Below are positions 8,282 to 16,898 of a stretch of DNA of 64,000 nt, piece after piece. The translations under genes were made by a program, and so were the position numbers. The notes beneath the pieces are model-generated. The model searched no databases and was not told where the DNA came from. It saw only the letters and a program-made list of their open reading frames with translations. The stretch is taken from the NCBI GenBank assembly GCA_963773585.1, contig CAVZBR010000006.1:372001-436000 (forward strand). The letters run 5' to 3'. Positions within the stretch are counted from its first letter, which is position 1, and each line of letters starts with the position of its first letter. Origin of the DNA: CAVXJN01 sp963773585 (lineage in GTDB: Bacteria; Pseudomonadota; Gammaproteobacteria; JASBUN01).

Positions 8282-8938
8282 TCAGTGCACTTGCCGCAGC
8301 AACATGGCAGTGCCGTGGCTCTCGATCTTGAGTCGACCCAAGAAGCTCATTCCCAGCAATACCTGCTGCGGAAATCCACCCTCGATCACCACCGCTTCGA
8401 CATCCTGCAGCCGGATATCACCAACCTGCACCGATTTGAGCTGCACATGATATGTGGAAACGATGCCCGCTGCGGTTGACGCCCTTCCCCGCACGCCGTC
8501 CATTCGGTAGTGAATCCCGAGTCGTCGCGCCTCGACTTCGTTCATCGCCACCAGCGTCGCACCTGTATCCACCATGAACCGCACCGTTGCGCCATTGATG
8601 GTTCCGACGGTCATGTACATGCCTTGGACATCGGGCCAAATACGCACTTCGGTAAGCGCTTGCGGCGCAAAACTGCTGGCGACTTGTTCTCCAAGGCGGA
8701 AGCTTTTGCGTCTGCCGTCGACTTCGAGCACCGCTTCCTGGCTGTCCGCACGGATCAATTCCACCCCTTCAGGACTACGCTCACCGAGCTTCAACAAGCG
8801 GCGCTTGCCGTCGATCGACACCACTGCGTGATCGCGAAACAGGCCCTGCACAACGATTTTTTCGGCAGCCAGCGCGGTTTGCGCCGAAAGTCCGAGCAAT
8901 AGTGCGGCGGCCAACCTGCCGGGCCTAGCGATGAACAT
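8282..8938 (-). CDS. Retropepsin-like aspartic protease, exported
   Basis: A 218-residue protein with a Sec signal peptide (about residues 1-24, ending QTALAA). Its C-terminal half is a retroviral-type aspartyl protease domain: the catalytic triplet is D124-T125-G126 in FMVDTGATLVAMN, followed by the flap-like HYRMDGVRGRASTAAGI and the late hydrophobic motif VLLGMSFLGRL. This matches the bacterial clan AA proteins that act as dimers; the substrate is not known. It overlaps the upstream secreted-protein gene by 14 bases, so the two are probably co-translated. It converges on folE2 with a 24-bp gap. Confidence 0.8.
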   Translation of the reverse strand: MFIARPGRLAAALLLGLSAQTALAAEKIVVQGLFRDHAVVSIDGKRRLLKLGERSPEGVELIRADSQEAVLEVDGRRKSFRLGEQVASSFAPQALTEVRIWPDVQGMYMTVGTINGATVRFMVDTGATLVAMNEVEARRLGIHYRMDGVRGRASTAAGIVSTYHVQLKSVQVGDIRLQDVEAVVIEGGFPQQVLLGMSFLGRLKIESHGTAMLLRQVH

Positions 8939-9320
8939 TGAAACGCTGGCCGGAACTCTTGAGAAGGTCGACTTTCACCCGGTCCGGGCTCCAGCCATGA
9001 ACCTTATCATGGGCCTCGACATACACGAAACGCACTGAATCCGGGATTTCAATATCGCTTTCACTGCGCGTGAAGGGTTGTTCATCCACGTGGGGGTGCC
9101 ACAGCTTGCGTGTTGCCAGCACCTGACCACTACCGTCCACCAGTCGCCACGCGTCAGCGTAATGATCCCAGCCCGTGTCGGCGTGACGCAGGGTCACGTC
9201 GGCACGCCAGCGACCGTCCTGGAGCGTCAAATCGACATTCTCGATGTGCACCTGACCCGCCGAAACGGCTTGCGCCATCCAGACCAGCAGCCACAGCACG
9301 ACCGCTCTCGCTCCTTGCAT
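8925..9320 (-). CDS. Small secreted protein of unknown function
   Basis: A 131-residue protein with a signal peptide (MQGARAVVLWLLVWMAQA, cleavage near VSAGQ). The mature part is predicted to be beta-rich, with VHIENVDLTLQDGRWRADVTLRHADTGWDHYADAWRLVDGSGQVLATRKLWHPHVDEQPFTR; the alternating pattern and a late VRFVYVEAHDKVHG look like an immunoglobulin-type fold, which is an inference. It has no cysteine, so no disulfide. The ATG at 9320 follows a G-rich RBS; a GTG at 9326 is possible. Its 3' end overlaps the retropepsin gene, which suggests a shared role in the periplasm. Confidence 0.65.
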   Translation of the reverse strand: MQGARAVVLWLLVWMAQAVSAGQVHIENVDLTLQDGRWRADVTLRHADTGWDHYADAWRLVDGSGQVLATRKLWHPHVDEQPFTRSESDIEIPDSVRFVYVEAHDKVHGWSPDRVKVDLLKSSGQRFNVHR

Positions 9321-9342
9321 CCCCACCCCCTTTGGACTGAAT

Positions 9343-9837
9343 TCACACCGCGAAGTGCGCCAAAACTTGCATACTGATCAGAGCGTACACAGCCGCGGCC
9401 ACATCGTCGAGCATGATCCCCAAGCCTCCGGGGATGTGTCGATCGAGCCAGCGCACCGGCCAGGGCTTGAGGATATCGAACAGGCGAAACAACACGAACC
9501 CCACGAGCGGCCATTGCCAACCGCTGGGGGCGGCGGTCATGGTCAACAAATAGCCGATGAACTCGTCCCAGACGATGCCGCCGTGATCATGAACTCCGAA
9601 ACTGTGGGCGGTGACGTGGCAGGCCCACACCCCGACGGCGAACAAACCGGCCATGACCAGCAGGTAAGCCAGTATGGGCAGGGGCGCCATCAACAGATAG
9701 AGCGGTATCGCCGCGAGAGTGCCGAACGTTCCCGGCGCGTAAGGTGCAGCCCCCGAGCCGAAACCGCACGCCAGTAGGCGAGCCGGATTCCTCCAGATGC
9801 TGGCAGGCAGTCGGTTACGTTTTAATGCATTTTTCAC
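9343..9837 (-). CDS. pgpA: Phosphatidylglycerophosphatase A
   Basis: A 164-residue inner-membrane phosphatase that makes phosphatidylglycerol from PGP. The FGSGAAPYAPGTFGTLAAIPL motif near the N-terminus, DHGGIVWDEFIGYLL in the middle and FRLFDILKPWPVRWLDRHIPGGLGIMLDD near the C-terminus are the conserved PgpA blocks, with several hydrophobic helices between. It starts at GTG 9837, which overlaps the TGA of thiL as GTGA. It is the last gene of the glyA-to-pgpA run. Confidence 0.95.
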   Translation of the reverse strand: MKNALKRNRLPASIWRNPARLLACGFGSGAAPYAPGTFGTLAAIPLYLLMAPLPILAYLLVMAGLFAVGVWACHVTAHSFGVHDHGGIVWDEFIGYLLTMTAAPSGWQWPLVGFVLFRLFDILKPWPVRWLDRHIPGGLGIMLDDVAAAVYALISMQVLAHFAV

Positions 9838-10790
9838 GGCAGAAAATGGTCATATCCCTTGGCCGTTGCGGCGAACTGCAGGCCATCGGCATCGAACATG
9901 CGCAAACCGGGCCCGGTATCGATTTCGCCGATGTCTGTGACCTGCGACCCCAGCCGCTGCGCGGCTTCGATCACGTTCTGCGTCCGCTCCGGGGGTACCG
10001 TAAAGCACAGTTCATAGTCGTCGCCGCCGGAAAGCGCATAACGCCGCACTTGCTCATCGACTGCGCAGGCGCGCAACGCCTCCGACAAGGGTAGTCGAAC
10101 CGTCTCCAGCGCTGCGCCGACCCCGCTTGCCGCGAGGATATGCCCCAGATCCGACACCAGCCCGTCGCTCAGATCGATGGCGCTGGTGGCGTAATCGCGC
10201 AGCAGCGCACCGAGTTCGAGCCGTGGGCTCGGCCGATCCAGGCGCTGTTCAAGCCACGATTGTGCTTCATTTTCGGGCTTCAATCCTGCAAGCCGCTGAC
10301 GCAGCCAGTACGCCGCATCCCCCAGGGTGCCGCTCACCAGCACCCGGTCGCCGACCTGTGCCCCCGCCCGGCGCAGGCTGGCGCCCGGCGGGGCCGTGCC
10401 GATGACCTCGACGGTCGCCGACAGTGGCCCTTCGCTTAGATCGAAAGCGCTCAAACAGATTCCGAAGCGGAGGGCCAGTGAATCGAAACCAACACGGAAT
10501 CCGTCGAACCACGCAGCGGACCGATCGGCCGGCAGACGCAACGCCAAGCTCGCCCATCGCGCATGCACCCCCATTGCCGCCATGTCGCTCAGGTTTACCG
10601 CCAGGCTCTTGTGCCCGACCGCGGACGGGTCATCGTCGGCGCCGAAATGCACGCCGACGTTCAGCGTATCGACACTGACCAGCGCATGCTCTCGCTCCAA
10701 GTCCGGCAGCAACATCTGTTGCAGCGGCAGTCCGGGTGTAGGTGGGCGCAGACTTGCGAACTGTGCCGCCTCGAGCGCGCGAAGGGTCAT
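9834..10790 (-). CDS. thiL: Thiamine-monophosphate kinase, divergent and lacking the N-terminal GDD motif
   Basis: A 318-residue AIR-synthase-fold kinase that would phosphorylate TMP to TDP. It keeps VSVDTL, HKSLAVNLSDMAAMG, SAIDLSDGLVSDLGHI, RRYALSGGDDYELCFTV and the terminal KGYDHF. Two things are unusual: from the only plausible start (ATG 10790) the N-terminus (MTLRALEAAQFASLRPPTPG) has no GDD motif, which in ThiL binds Mg-ATP ahead of the STD motif; and the usual GGDT motif reads SAFDLSEGP, keeping only the Asp. The open frame upstream of 10790 is just the other frame of nusB. Kinase activity is therefore doubtful; location between nusB and pgpA is the standard thiL place. Confidence 0.85.
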   Translation of the reverse strand: MTLRALEAAQFASLRPPTPGLPLQQMLLPDLEREHALVSVDTLNVGVHFGADDDPSAVGHKSLAVNLSDMAAMGVHARWASLALRLPADRSAAWFDGFRVGFDSLALRFGICLSAFDLSEGPLSATVEVIGTAPPGASLRRAGAQVGDRVLVSGTLGDAAYWLRQRLAGLKPENEAQSWLEQRLDRPSPRLELGALLRDYATSAIDLSDGLVSDLGHILAASGVGAALETVRLPLSEALRACAVDEQVRRYALSGGDDYELCFTVPPERTQNVIEAAQRLGSQVTDIGEIDTGPGLRMFDADGLQFAATAKGYDHFLP

Positions 10791-10804
10791 GTCTACGCAA
10801 CCGG

Positions 10805-11269
10805 CTAGCGGCGGCCGGCGTCGACCTCCACGGTACGCAGGCCGCGGGCAGCCTGGTCGAGAACCCCGTTGACATACTTGTGGCTTTCCGCGGCACCAAA
10901 GGTCTTCGCCAGCGCCACGGCTTCGTTGAGCACTACGCGGTAGGGGATTTCGATGCGCTCCTGCAGTTCGTACGCGGCGATGCGCAGTATCGCCCGTTCC
11001 ACGGGATCGATTTCCTCCACGCGCCACTGCATGTAGGGCTGCAGCGCGGCGTCCAGTTTGTCCAAACGCGCCGGAATCTCATGCAACAACTCGCGAAAAT
11101 AAGGCACGTCTGCGAGGCGGAAATCCTGCTCTTCCAGGAACTGCGACTCGATTTCGCGCAATGCGCCATCCGACAATTGCCATTGATAGAGGGCTTGCAC
11201 CGCCAGCCGCCGCGCGCGTTTGCGAGCGTGAGCGGGGTTGTGGCCGCCGGCAGCAGGCGCAGGCATCAT
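10805..11269 (-). CDS. nusB: Transcription antitermination protein NusB
   Basis: A 154-residue helical protein that, with NusE (S10), forms the rRNA antitermination complex. The N-terminal ARKRARRLAVQALYQWQ and the C-terminal VVLNEAVALAKTFGAAESHKYVNGVLDQ are the two conserved NusB blocks. The start ATG at 11269 overlaps the ribH stop by four bases (ATGA), so ribH and nusB are coupled, as in many proteobacteria. thiL begins 14 bp after the stop. Confidence 0.95.
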   Translation of the reverse strand: MMPAPAAGGHNPAHARKRARRLAVQALYQWQLSDGALREIESQFLEEQDFRLADVPYFRELLHEIPARLDKLDAALQPYMQWRVEEIDPVERAILRIAAYELQERIEIPYRVVLNEAVALAKTFGAAESHKYVNGVLDQAARGLRTVEVDAGRR

Positions 11270-11745
11270 CGTGCGTCCAGATTGCGCAATACATTCACCA
11301 TTTCGATGGCGGACAACGCCGCTTCCGCACCTTTGTTGCCAGCCTTGGTACCGGCACGCTCAATGGCCTGTTCGATGGTATCGACAGTCAGCACCCCGAA
11401 GCCCACGGGTATGTCGTGCTGCATGGACACGCCTGCGAGGCCTTTGGTGCATTCACCCGCCACATATTCGAAGTGCGGCGTGCCGCCGCGAATCACCGCT
11501 CCCAGTGCGACGATGGCGTCGTAGTCACCCGTTTTCGCCAACCGCGCGGCGACCAATGGCATTTCGAAAGCGCCCGGCACGCGCACGACGTGCAGATCGC
11601 CTTCTTCTGCGCCGTGACGACGCAGGGTATCGAGTGCGCCCTCGAGCAGGCTATCGACCACAAAGCTGTTGAAGCGTGTGACCAACAACGCGAACCGTGC
11701 GCCGCGAACCTGCAAATCGCCTTCTACCGTTTTGAACTTGCTCAT
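11266..11745 (-). CDS. ribH: 6,7-dimethyl-8-ribityllumazine synthase
   Basis: A 159-residue subunit that joins the RibD product with 3,4-dihydroxy-2-butanone phosphate. Conserved parts are FNSFVVDSLLEGAL (pyrimidine pocket), VPGAFEMPLVA, GAVIRGGTPHFEYVAGE (phosphate site) and PVGFGVLTVDTIEQA. The ATG at 11745 (MSKFKTVEGDLQ) with AGAGAG upstream is preferred over a longer frame reaching 11805. It lies 56 bp after ribBA and overlaps nusB by four bases. Confidence 0.95.
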   Translation of the reverse strand: MSKFKTVEGDLQVRGARFALLVTRFNSFVVDSLLEGALDTLRRHGAEEGDLHVVRVPGAFEMPLVAARLAKTGDYDAIVALGAVIRGGTPHFEYVAGECTKGLAGVSMQHDIPVGFGVLTVDTIEQAIERAGTKAGNKGAEAALSAIEMVNVLRNLDAR

Positions 11746-11801
11746 AGTTGCTCTCTGAAAACGAAAAATGGTGCAACAGCCTTTCCGCCCCGAACCGGCC
11801 G

Positions 11802-12947
11802 TCAATCGGGCGAAATGTACTCTACCACCTCCAGCCCGAACCCCGACAGGCCATGCATCACTTTCGGGGCACTGAGCACGCGCATGCTACGCACGCCCAG
11901 GTCGCTCAAGATCTGAGCTCCGACGCCAAAGGTACGCAGTTCCGACTGCGGCGCGGGAGCGCCCCCTTCGACGCCGATACCCAGTTGCAGGTTACGCACC
12001 CGGCGCACCAGTTCACGATTATCCTCAGCTTTGCGCAACAACACGATCACGCCGCTGCCTTCGCGCTGGATGCGCTGCATCGCCCGGCGCAGCGGCCAAC
12101 CGCAGTCGCTATGCATGCCGCCCAGCACATCGCACAAGGTACTTTGCAAATGTACCCGCACCAGAGCCGGCTCGCGTGGGCGGAGGTCGCCGAGTGTCAA
12201 CGCAAAGTGAAGCTCATCGTCGATCGTGTCCAGATAGGTTACCAGCCGGAAGTTGCCGTACTCGGTTTCGATACCGCTCTCGGCGACGCGCTCGATGGTG
12301 GTTTCGTTTTCGACCCGGTAACGAATCAGATCCGCAATGGTACCGATCTTCAGATCATGTGCGCGTGCGAATACTTCGAGGTCCGGGCGCCGTGCCATGG
12401 TGCCATCCTCGTTGAGAATCTCGACGATGACCGCGGCCGGCTCGAGCCCCGCCAAACGGGCTAGGTCGCAACCCGCTTCAGTGTGACCGGCGCGCGTCAG
12501 CACCCCGCCCGGCTGTGCCATGAGTGGAAAAATATGACCGGGCTGGACCACGTCCTCCGGTTTTGCATCTGCCGCCACCGCGGCGCGCACCGTAATTGCG
12601 CGGTCTGCCGCCGAGATTCCCGTGGTAACGCCTTCGGCCGCCTCGATCGACACCGTGAAGTTGGTGGCGTGTTTGGCGTAGTTGTCGCTGACCATCAGCG
12701 GTAACCGAAGTTGTTCGCAGCGGCCCTTGGTCAGGGTCAGGCATATCAGACCGCGTCCGTACCGCGCCATGAAATTGATATCTTCCGGCCGCACCAGGCT
12801 GGCTGCCATCAGCAGATCGCCTTCGTTCTCACGATCCTCATCGTCCATGATCACCACCATTTTCCCAGCGTGGAGATCAGCGACAATTTCTTCGATGGTG
12901 TTGAATGGCATCACAGTGGCCGTTTCCGATGAATCGCGGGCAGACAT
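11802..12947 (-). CDS. ribBA: 3,4-dihydroxy-2-butanone-4-phosphate synthase with degenerate GTP cyclohydrolase II domain
   Basis: A 381-residue two-domain protein. The N-terminal RibB half (residues 14-212) is intact: MDDEDRENEGDLLMAA, TNFTVSIEA, GHIFPLMAQPGGVLTRAGHTEA. The C-terminal RibA half has lost key residues: where GCHII has HSEC...RCDCG zinc ligands, this protein reads VHLQSTLCDV...MHSDCG, so two of three ligand cysteines are Ser, and the RQEGRGIGL phosphate/active-site motif reads LRKAEDNRE. It should make dihydroxybutanone phosphate but not open GTP. This is the RibBX arrangement I recall from Proteobacteria; a separate ribA must then exist elsewhere. Confidence 0.9.
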   Translation of the reverse strand: MSARDSSETATVMPFNTIEEIVADLHAGKMVVIMDDEDRENEGDLLMAASLVRPEDINFMARYGRGLICLTLTKGRCEQLRLPLMVSDNYAKHATNFTVSIEAAEGVTTGISAADRAITVRAAVAADAKPEDVVQPGHIFPLMAQPGGVLTRAGHTEAGCDLARLAGLEPAAVIVEILNEDGTMARRPDLEVFARAHDLKIGTIADLIRYRVENETTIERVAESGIETEYGNFRLVTYLDTIDDELHFALTLGDLRPREPALVRVHLQSTLCDVLGGMHSDCGWPLRRAMQRIQREGSGVIVLLRKAEDNRELVRRVRNLQLGIGVEGGAPAPQSELRTFGVGAQILSDLGVRSMRVLSAPKVMHGLSGFGLEVVEYISPD

Positions 12948-12950
12948 CGC

Positions 12951-13613
12951 CTACTCGTTCCGGGCGAATCCGTGGGAAGCGAGGAATTCTCGGCTGATGC
13001 CGGTATCGGTCTGCGCGGGCCGCTCGCCGAGCAGCAAACGCTCCAGGTAACGGGCAATCAAGTCGACTTCCAGATTGACACAACGCCCGCGGCGATATTC
13101 GTCCATGATCGTTTCCTTGAGCGTGTGGGGTACGATGTTCAGATCGAAAGTCGAACCGCGTACCGCATTAACCGTCAGGCTGACGCCGTCGATGCAAATC
13201 GAGCCCTTTTCGGCGATGTAGCGCGCCAGCGCATCGGGCGCCTTGACCTGGAACTGCACTGATCGTCCATCGCTGCGCCTCGCCGTAATTTCGCCGACCC
13301 CGTCCACGTGGCCACTCACCAGATGGCCCCCAAGGCGCGTATGGGGCAACAGCGCCTTCTCCAGGTTGACCCGCGCACCGGTGCTCAGTGTTCCCAAGAT
13401 CGTCCGCTGCAACGTCTCCCCCGACACGTCGGCCCAGAACCCGTCTCCGGGCAGTTCAGTTACCGTCAGGCACACGCCGCTGACAGCAATGCTGTCACCC
13501 GCCCGCACATCGGCGAGTGCGAGCGAACCCGTCTGCACCCGCAGGCGCTGATCTGAGCCGCTGGGTTGCAGAGCGGCGATCTCACCGACAGCTTCGATGA
13601 TTCCTGTAAACAC
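12951..13613 (-). CDS. ribE: Riboflavin synthase alpha chain
   Basis: A 220-residue enzyme that dismutates two lumazine molecules into riboflavin. It is built of two repeated barrels: the first opens with FTGIIEAVGEI and contains AVSGVCLTVTE, the second has HLVSGHVDGVGEI and CIDGVSLTVNAV. GTG at 13613 is the start, preceded by AGGAG. ribD ends nine bases upstream and ribBA starts three bases after the stop, so the three are tightly linked. Confidence 0.95.
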   Translation of the reverse strand: MFTGIIEAVGEIAALQPSGSDQRLRVQTGSLALADVRAGDSIAVSGVCLTVTELPGDGFWADVSGETLQRTILGTLSTGARVNLEKALLPHTRLGGHLVSGHVDGVGEITARRSDGRSVQFQVKAPDALARYIAEKGSICIDGVSLTVNAVRGSTFDLNIVPHTLKETIMDEYRRGRCVNLEVDLIARYLERLLLGERPAQTDTGISREFLASHGFARNE

Positions 13614-13621
13614 AGCTCTCC

Positions 13622-14776
13622 TCAGGGCGTGCGCGGCCGTGGACGCGCGATGATACGCCAGTCGTCGCCCACCGCGCGCACGTCGACGACTTGCAGTTGC
13701 AAACGTTGCTCCATTCTTTCAATGCGCGGCAAGTGAAACAAACCGCGTGCGCCGTCACCCATGAAATGCGGTGCGACGTACAACACGATTTCATCCACCA
13801 GCCCGGCCTCCAGCATCGCGCCGCTCAATATGGCGCCGGTCTCCAACAGCACTTCGTTGATCTGCTCGTTGCTCGCTAGGTGTTCCAGCATGGCGAGCAG
13901 ATCAACGGTGTCGGGGCCGCCGGCGATCCGGATCACCTCCGCGCCCGCAGCGCGCAGGCGATCGCTGGCGCCCCCACTCTCGCTGGCGGTGACGATCAGC
14001 GTCCGACCTTCACATTGCAGCGTGCGTGCGCTCGGCGGCGTGCTCAAGTGCGGGTCGAGGATCACCCGCAGCGGTTGGCGCGGACTGGCCGTGCTCGCCT
14101 CGTGTTCGATGCGCACCGTCAACTGCGGATCGTCGGCAAGGACCGTCCCGATGCCGCTGATCAGTGCTGAGCTGCGGGCACGCAAACGATGAACATCGGC
14201 ACGGGCGGCGGCGCCGGTGATCCATTTACTTTCGCCGTCGGCCATCGCCGTGCGGCCATCCAGGCTCATTGCCAATTTGCAGCGAACCAACGGTCTGCCG
14301 TGCCGCATGCGCATGACGAACCCGGCATTCAGCGCTTCGGCTTGGGCCGCCATCAGACCGACTTCGGTTTCAACGCCCGCCGCGCGCAACTGCGCCAAAC
14401 CGCTGCCCGCAACCTGCGGATTCGGGTCCTCCATGGCCGCCACCACTCGCCTGACCCCGGCCTCGATCAATGCATTACTGCACGGCGGCGTTCGGCCGTG
14501 GTGAGAGCACGGCTCGAGCGTCACATAGGCGCTGGCGCCGCGCGCATCGCCACCGGCATCTGCCAACGCGGCCGCCTCCGCATGGGCGCCGCCGGCCCGC
14601 GCGTGCCAGCCTTGACCCAAGACCACGCCGTTGCGCACCAGCACACAGCCTACCCTCGGGTTCGGGTCCGTGGAGTACAAGCCGCGTTCGGCGAGGCGCA
14701 GTGCCAGCGCCATGTATTCGTGGTCGGCGGCCGCGCTCACGCCGGTGCCGTCAGCGCTCACTGCCGCCAGTCTCAC
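13622..14776 (-). CDS. ribD: Bifunctional pyrimidine deaminase/reductase RibD
   Basis: Deaminase and reductase of riboflavin synthesis. The deaminase half has the zinc motif HAEAAAL (His and catalytic Glu) and PCSHHGRTPPCSNALI; the reductase half follows from LVRCKLAMSLDGRTAMADGESKWITG to the end. The start is not settled: GTG codons occur at 14776, 14761 and 14740, all in frame; family proteins begin close to DHEYMALALRLAERG, which favours one of the later ones. The earliest would overlap nrdR by 26 bases. Confidence 0.93.
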   Translation of the reverse strand: MRLAAVSADGTGVSAAADHEYMALALRLAERGLYSTDPNPRVGCVLVRNGVVLGQGWHARAGGAHAEAAALADAGGDARGASAYVTLEPCSHHGRTPPCSNALIEAGVRRVVAAMEDPNPQVAGSGLAQLRAAGVETEVGLMAAQAEALNAGFVMRMRHGRPLVRCKLAMSLDGRTAMADGESKWITGAAARADVHRLRARSSALISGIGTVLADDPQLTVRIEHEASTASPRQPLRVILDPHLSTPPSARTLQCEGRTLIVTASESGGASDRLRAAGAEVIRIAGGPDTVDLLAMLEHLASNEQINEVLLETGAILSGAMLEAGLVDEIVLYVAPHFMGDGARGLFHLPRIERMEQRLQLQVVDVRAVGDDWRIIARPRPRTP

Positions 14777-15269
14777 CCGGCAGCAACGGCAATTGATGCT
14801 TTTTCAGCTCCGCCGTGGGTGAGTTCTCAAGCCGTTCGATCTCTTCACGAAACGCATTCACATCCTCGAAACTGCGATACACCGATGCGAAACGTACATA
14901 CGCCACTTGATCCAATTCCCGCAATTCATTCATGACCCGTTCGCCGATCGTTCGTGAACCGATTTCGCGTTCGCCCGTGGTATGCAAAGCATGCTTGACC
15001 CGATTCAGCGCTGCCTCGATTTTCTCCGTACCCACCGGACGTTTTTCCAATGCCCGCAGAAAACCGGTGCGCAGCTTTTCCTCGCTGAAATCCTCACGCG
15101 TGCCGTCGGTTTTGATTACGCGCGGCATGCGCAATTCGGCAAACTCATAGGTTGTGAAGCGCTCACCACAGGACAAACACTCGCGTCGCCGCCGGATCTG
15201 ATCGCCGTCTCCGGCCAACCGGGAATCGACCACCTTGGTATCCTGCGCCGCGCAGAACGGGCAACGCAT
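14751..15269 (-). CDS. nrdR: Transcriptional repressor NrdR
   Basis: A 172-residue regulator of ribonucleotide reductase genes that senses dATP/ATP. The N-terminal zinc ribbon is MRCPFCAAQDTKVVDSR...CLSCGERFTTYE, followed by the ATP-cone (PRVIKTDGTREDFSEEKLRTGFLRALEKRP). The C-terminus is somewhat longer than usual (about 150 residues is common), ending PLLPGETGGSER. Its end overlaps ribD, and glyA lies 106 bp upstream. Confidence 0.95.
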   Translation of the reverse strand: MRCPFCAAQDTKVVDSRLAGDGDQIRRRRECLSCGERFTTYEFAELRMPRVIKTDGTREDFSEEKLRTGFLRALEKRPVGTEKIEAALNRVKHALHTTGEREIGSRTIGERVMNELRELDQVAYVRFASVYRSFEDVNAFREEIERLENSPTAELKKHQLPLLPGETGGSER

Positions 15270-15375
15270 GCATCAAACCCCGCTAAGTGTGGGATCGCGA
15301 GTGCCGACCCCGGCAGACGCTGTATGCCGGCGAGCGCGCTTCGACTGTCATCGTCCGGTCGCCCGATTCACCGGT

Positions 15376-16629
15376 TCAGTGTTCATACACCGGAAATTTG
15401 CGGCACAAACCGAGTACCTGTTCTTTGACGCGCTCGATGGTGTCCGGGTTCTCCAGATCGTCGAGCACGTCGCAGATCCAGCCGGCAAGCTCGCGCACCT
15501 GTGCTTCACCGCAGCCGCGGGTGGTGATAGCCGGCGTGCCGATGCGAATGCCGCTGGTGACAAACGGCGACTGCGGATCGTTGGGCACCGCGTTTTTGTT
15601 GACGGTGATATTGGCCGAACTCAATGCCGCATCGGCGTCCTTCCCGGTGATGCCTTTGTCCACCAGGCTGACAAGAAACAAATGGTTGTCGGTGCCTCCG
15701 GAAACCAATTGGTAGCCCCGCTCCACCATTACCGAAGCCATGGCGTGCGCATTGGCGACCACCTGTCGTTGGTACTGACGAAATTCCGGCTGCAGGGCCT
15801 CCTTGAAGGCGACTGCTTTGGCGGCGATCACGTGCATCAGCGGGCCGCCCTGGGTGCCTGGAAACACCAACGAACTGAGCTTTTTTTCGACCTCGGGATT
15901 GGACTTGGCGAGGATGATGCCGCCGCGCGGTCCGCGCAGGGTCTTGTGAGTGGTCGATGTGGTGACGTCGGCGATCTGTACCGGGCTGGGGTATACGCCC
16001 GCGGCCACCAATCCGGCCACGTGCGCCATGTCGACCATCAAATAGGCCCCGACTGCATCGGCGATGGCGCGAAATCGTTGCCAGTCCATTACCCGCGAAT
16101 AGGCCGAGAATCCGCCGATGATCAGGCGCGGGCGATGTTCACGGGCCAGGCGCTCGATCTCGTCGTAGTTGATGTAGCCTTCGTTGTCGATACCGTACTG
16201 CACGGCGTTGAAAATCTTGCCCGAAAAATTGACCTTCGCACCATGGGTAAGATGACCGCCGTGCGCGAGGCTCATGCCCAGGATCGTATCGCCGGGTTTG
16301 AGCAACGCCAGCAGGACCGCGGCATTGGCCTGGGAACCCGAATGAGGCTGGACGTTGGCATAATCGGCGTCAAACAACGTTTTCAAACGGTCGATGGCCA
16401 GCTGCTCGGCAATATCGACGAACTCGCAGCCGCCGTAATAGCGCTTGCCAGGATAGCCCTCGGCGTATTTGTTGGTGAGGACGGAGCCCTGTGCTTCCAA
16501 AACCCTGGGGCTGGCGTAGTTTTCCGAGGCGATCAACTCGATGTGCTCTTCCTGGCGTACCCTTTCTCCATCGATGGCCGCGGCCAATTCCTCATCGAAT
16601 TCAGAAATCGTCATATTTTTCGGAAACAT
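15376..16629 (-). CDS. glyA: Serine hydroxymethyltransferase
   Basis: A 417-residue PLP enzyme converting serine and tetrahydrofolate to glycine and methylene-THF. It has the expected MFPKNMTISEFDEEL start, ENYASPRVLEAQGSVLTNKYAEGYPGKRYYGG (folate site) and the PLP lysine in TTTHKTLRGPRGG. ATG at 16629 follows GAGAGGTAGGT; a longer frame to 16785 is non-homologous. The first gene of the glyA-nrdR-rib cluster. The 269 bp upstream hold a TATCAT element but no riboswitch that I can recognise. Confidence 0.97.
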   Translation of the reverse strand: MFPKNMTISEFDEELAAAIDGERVRQEEHIELIASENYASPRVLEAQGSVLTNKYAEGYPGKRYYGGCEFVDIAEQLAIDRLKTLFDADYANVQPHSGSQANAAVLLALLKPGDTILGMSLAHGGHLTHGAKVNFSGKIFNAVQYGIDNEGYINYDEIERLAREHRPRLIIGGFSAYSRVMDWQRFRAIADAVGAYLMVDMAHVAGLVAAGVYPSPVQIADVTTSTTHKTLRGPRGGIILAKSNPEVEKKLSSLVFPGTQGGPLMHVIAAKAVAFKEALQPEFRQYQRQVVANAHAMASVMVERGYQLVSGGTDNHLFLVSLVDKGITGKDADAALSSANITVNKNAVPNDPQSPFVTSGIRIGTPAITTRGCGEAQVRELAGWICDVLDDLENPDTIERVKEQVLGLCRKFPVYEH

Positions 16630-16898
16630 ACCTACCTCTCTCAGAACGACCCCAGCGGCCGGGCGCTGTCGGCCACGCAAATCGCGTGTTCTGCGCACCG
16701 GCTCCGTCCGCCGGCGAAAACAGGGGAATAGGGCCTGGAAAAGTGATAAATGATACCTGATCTGGCCGCTTCCTGCATGGCGCAACGGGGTTTTGCCGAC
16801 GCTTTGGGATCTTGGGGACGCATGCCCTCAGCAGCAAGCACATACCCAGAACGCCCGCGCGAGCCGCACGCAGATTGCGGTTCCGCCCTCAGCGAGGC

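Noticed and set aside
10791..11027. Extension of thiL upstream of 10790
   Set aside because: The frame is the alternative reading of nusB, with Arg- and Gly-rich low-complexity sequence, and contains no GDD motif.
13614..13621. FMN riboswitch for the rib genes
   Set aside because: The rib genes are packed within a continuous operon, with no leader long enough for an RFN element.
15235..16731. Plus-strand open frame of 498 codons opposite glyA and nrdR
   Set aside because: The minus strand encodes complete SHMT with its PLP lysine; the plus frame shows no family motif.
16630..16898. Glycine or other riboswitch before glyA
   Set aside because: No paired GCCGAAGG-type core or other known aptamer pattern could be made out.
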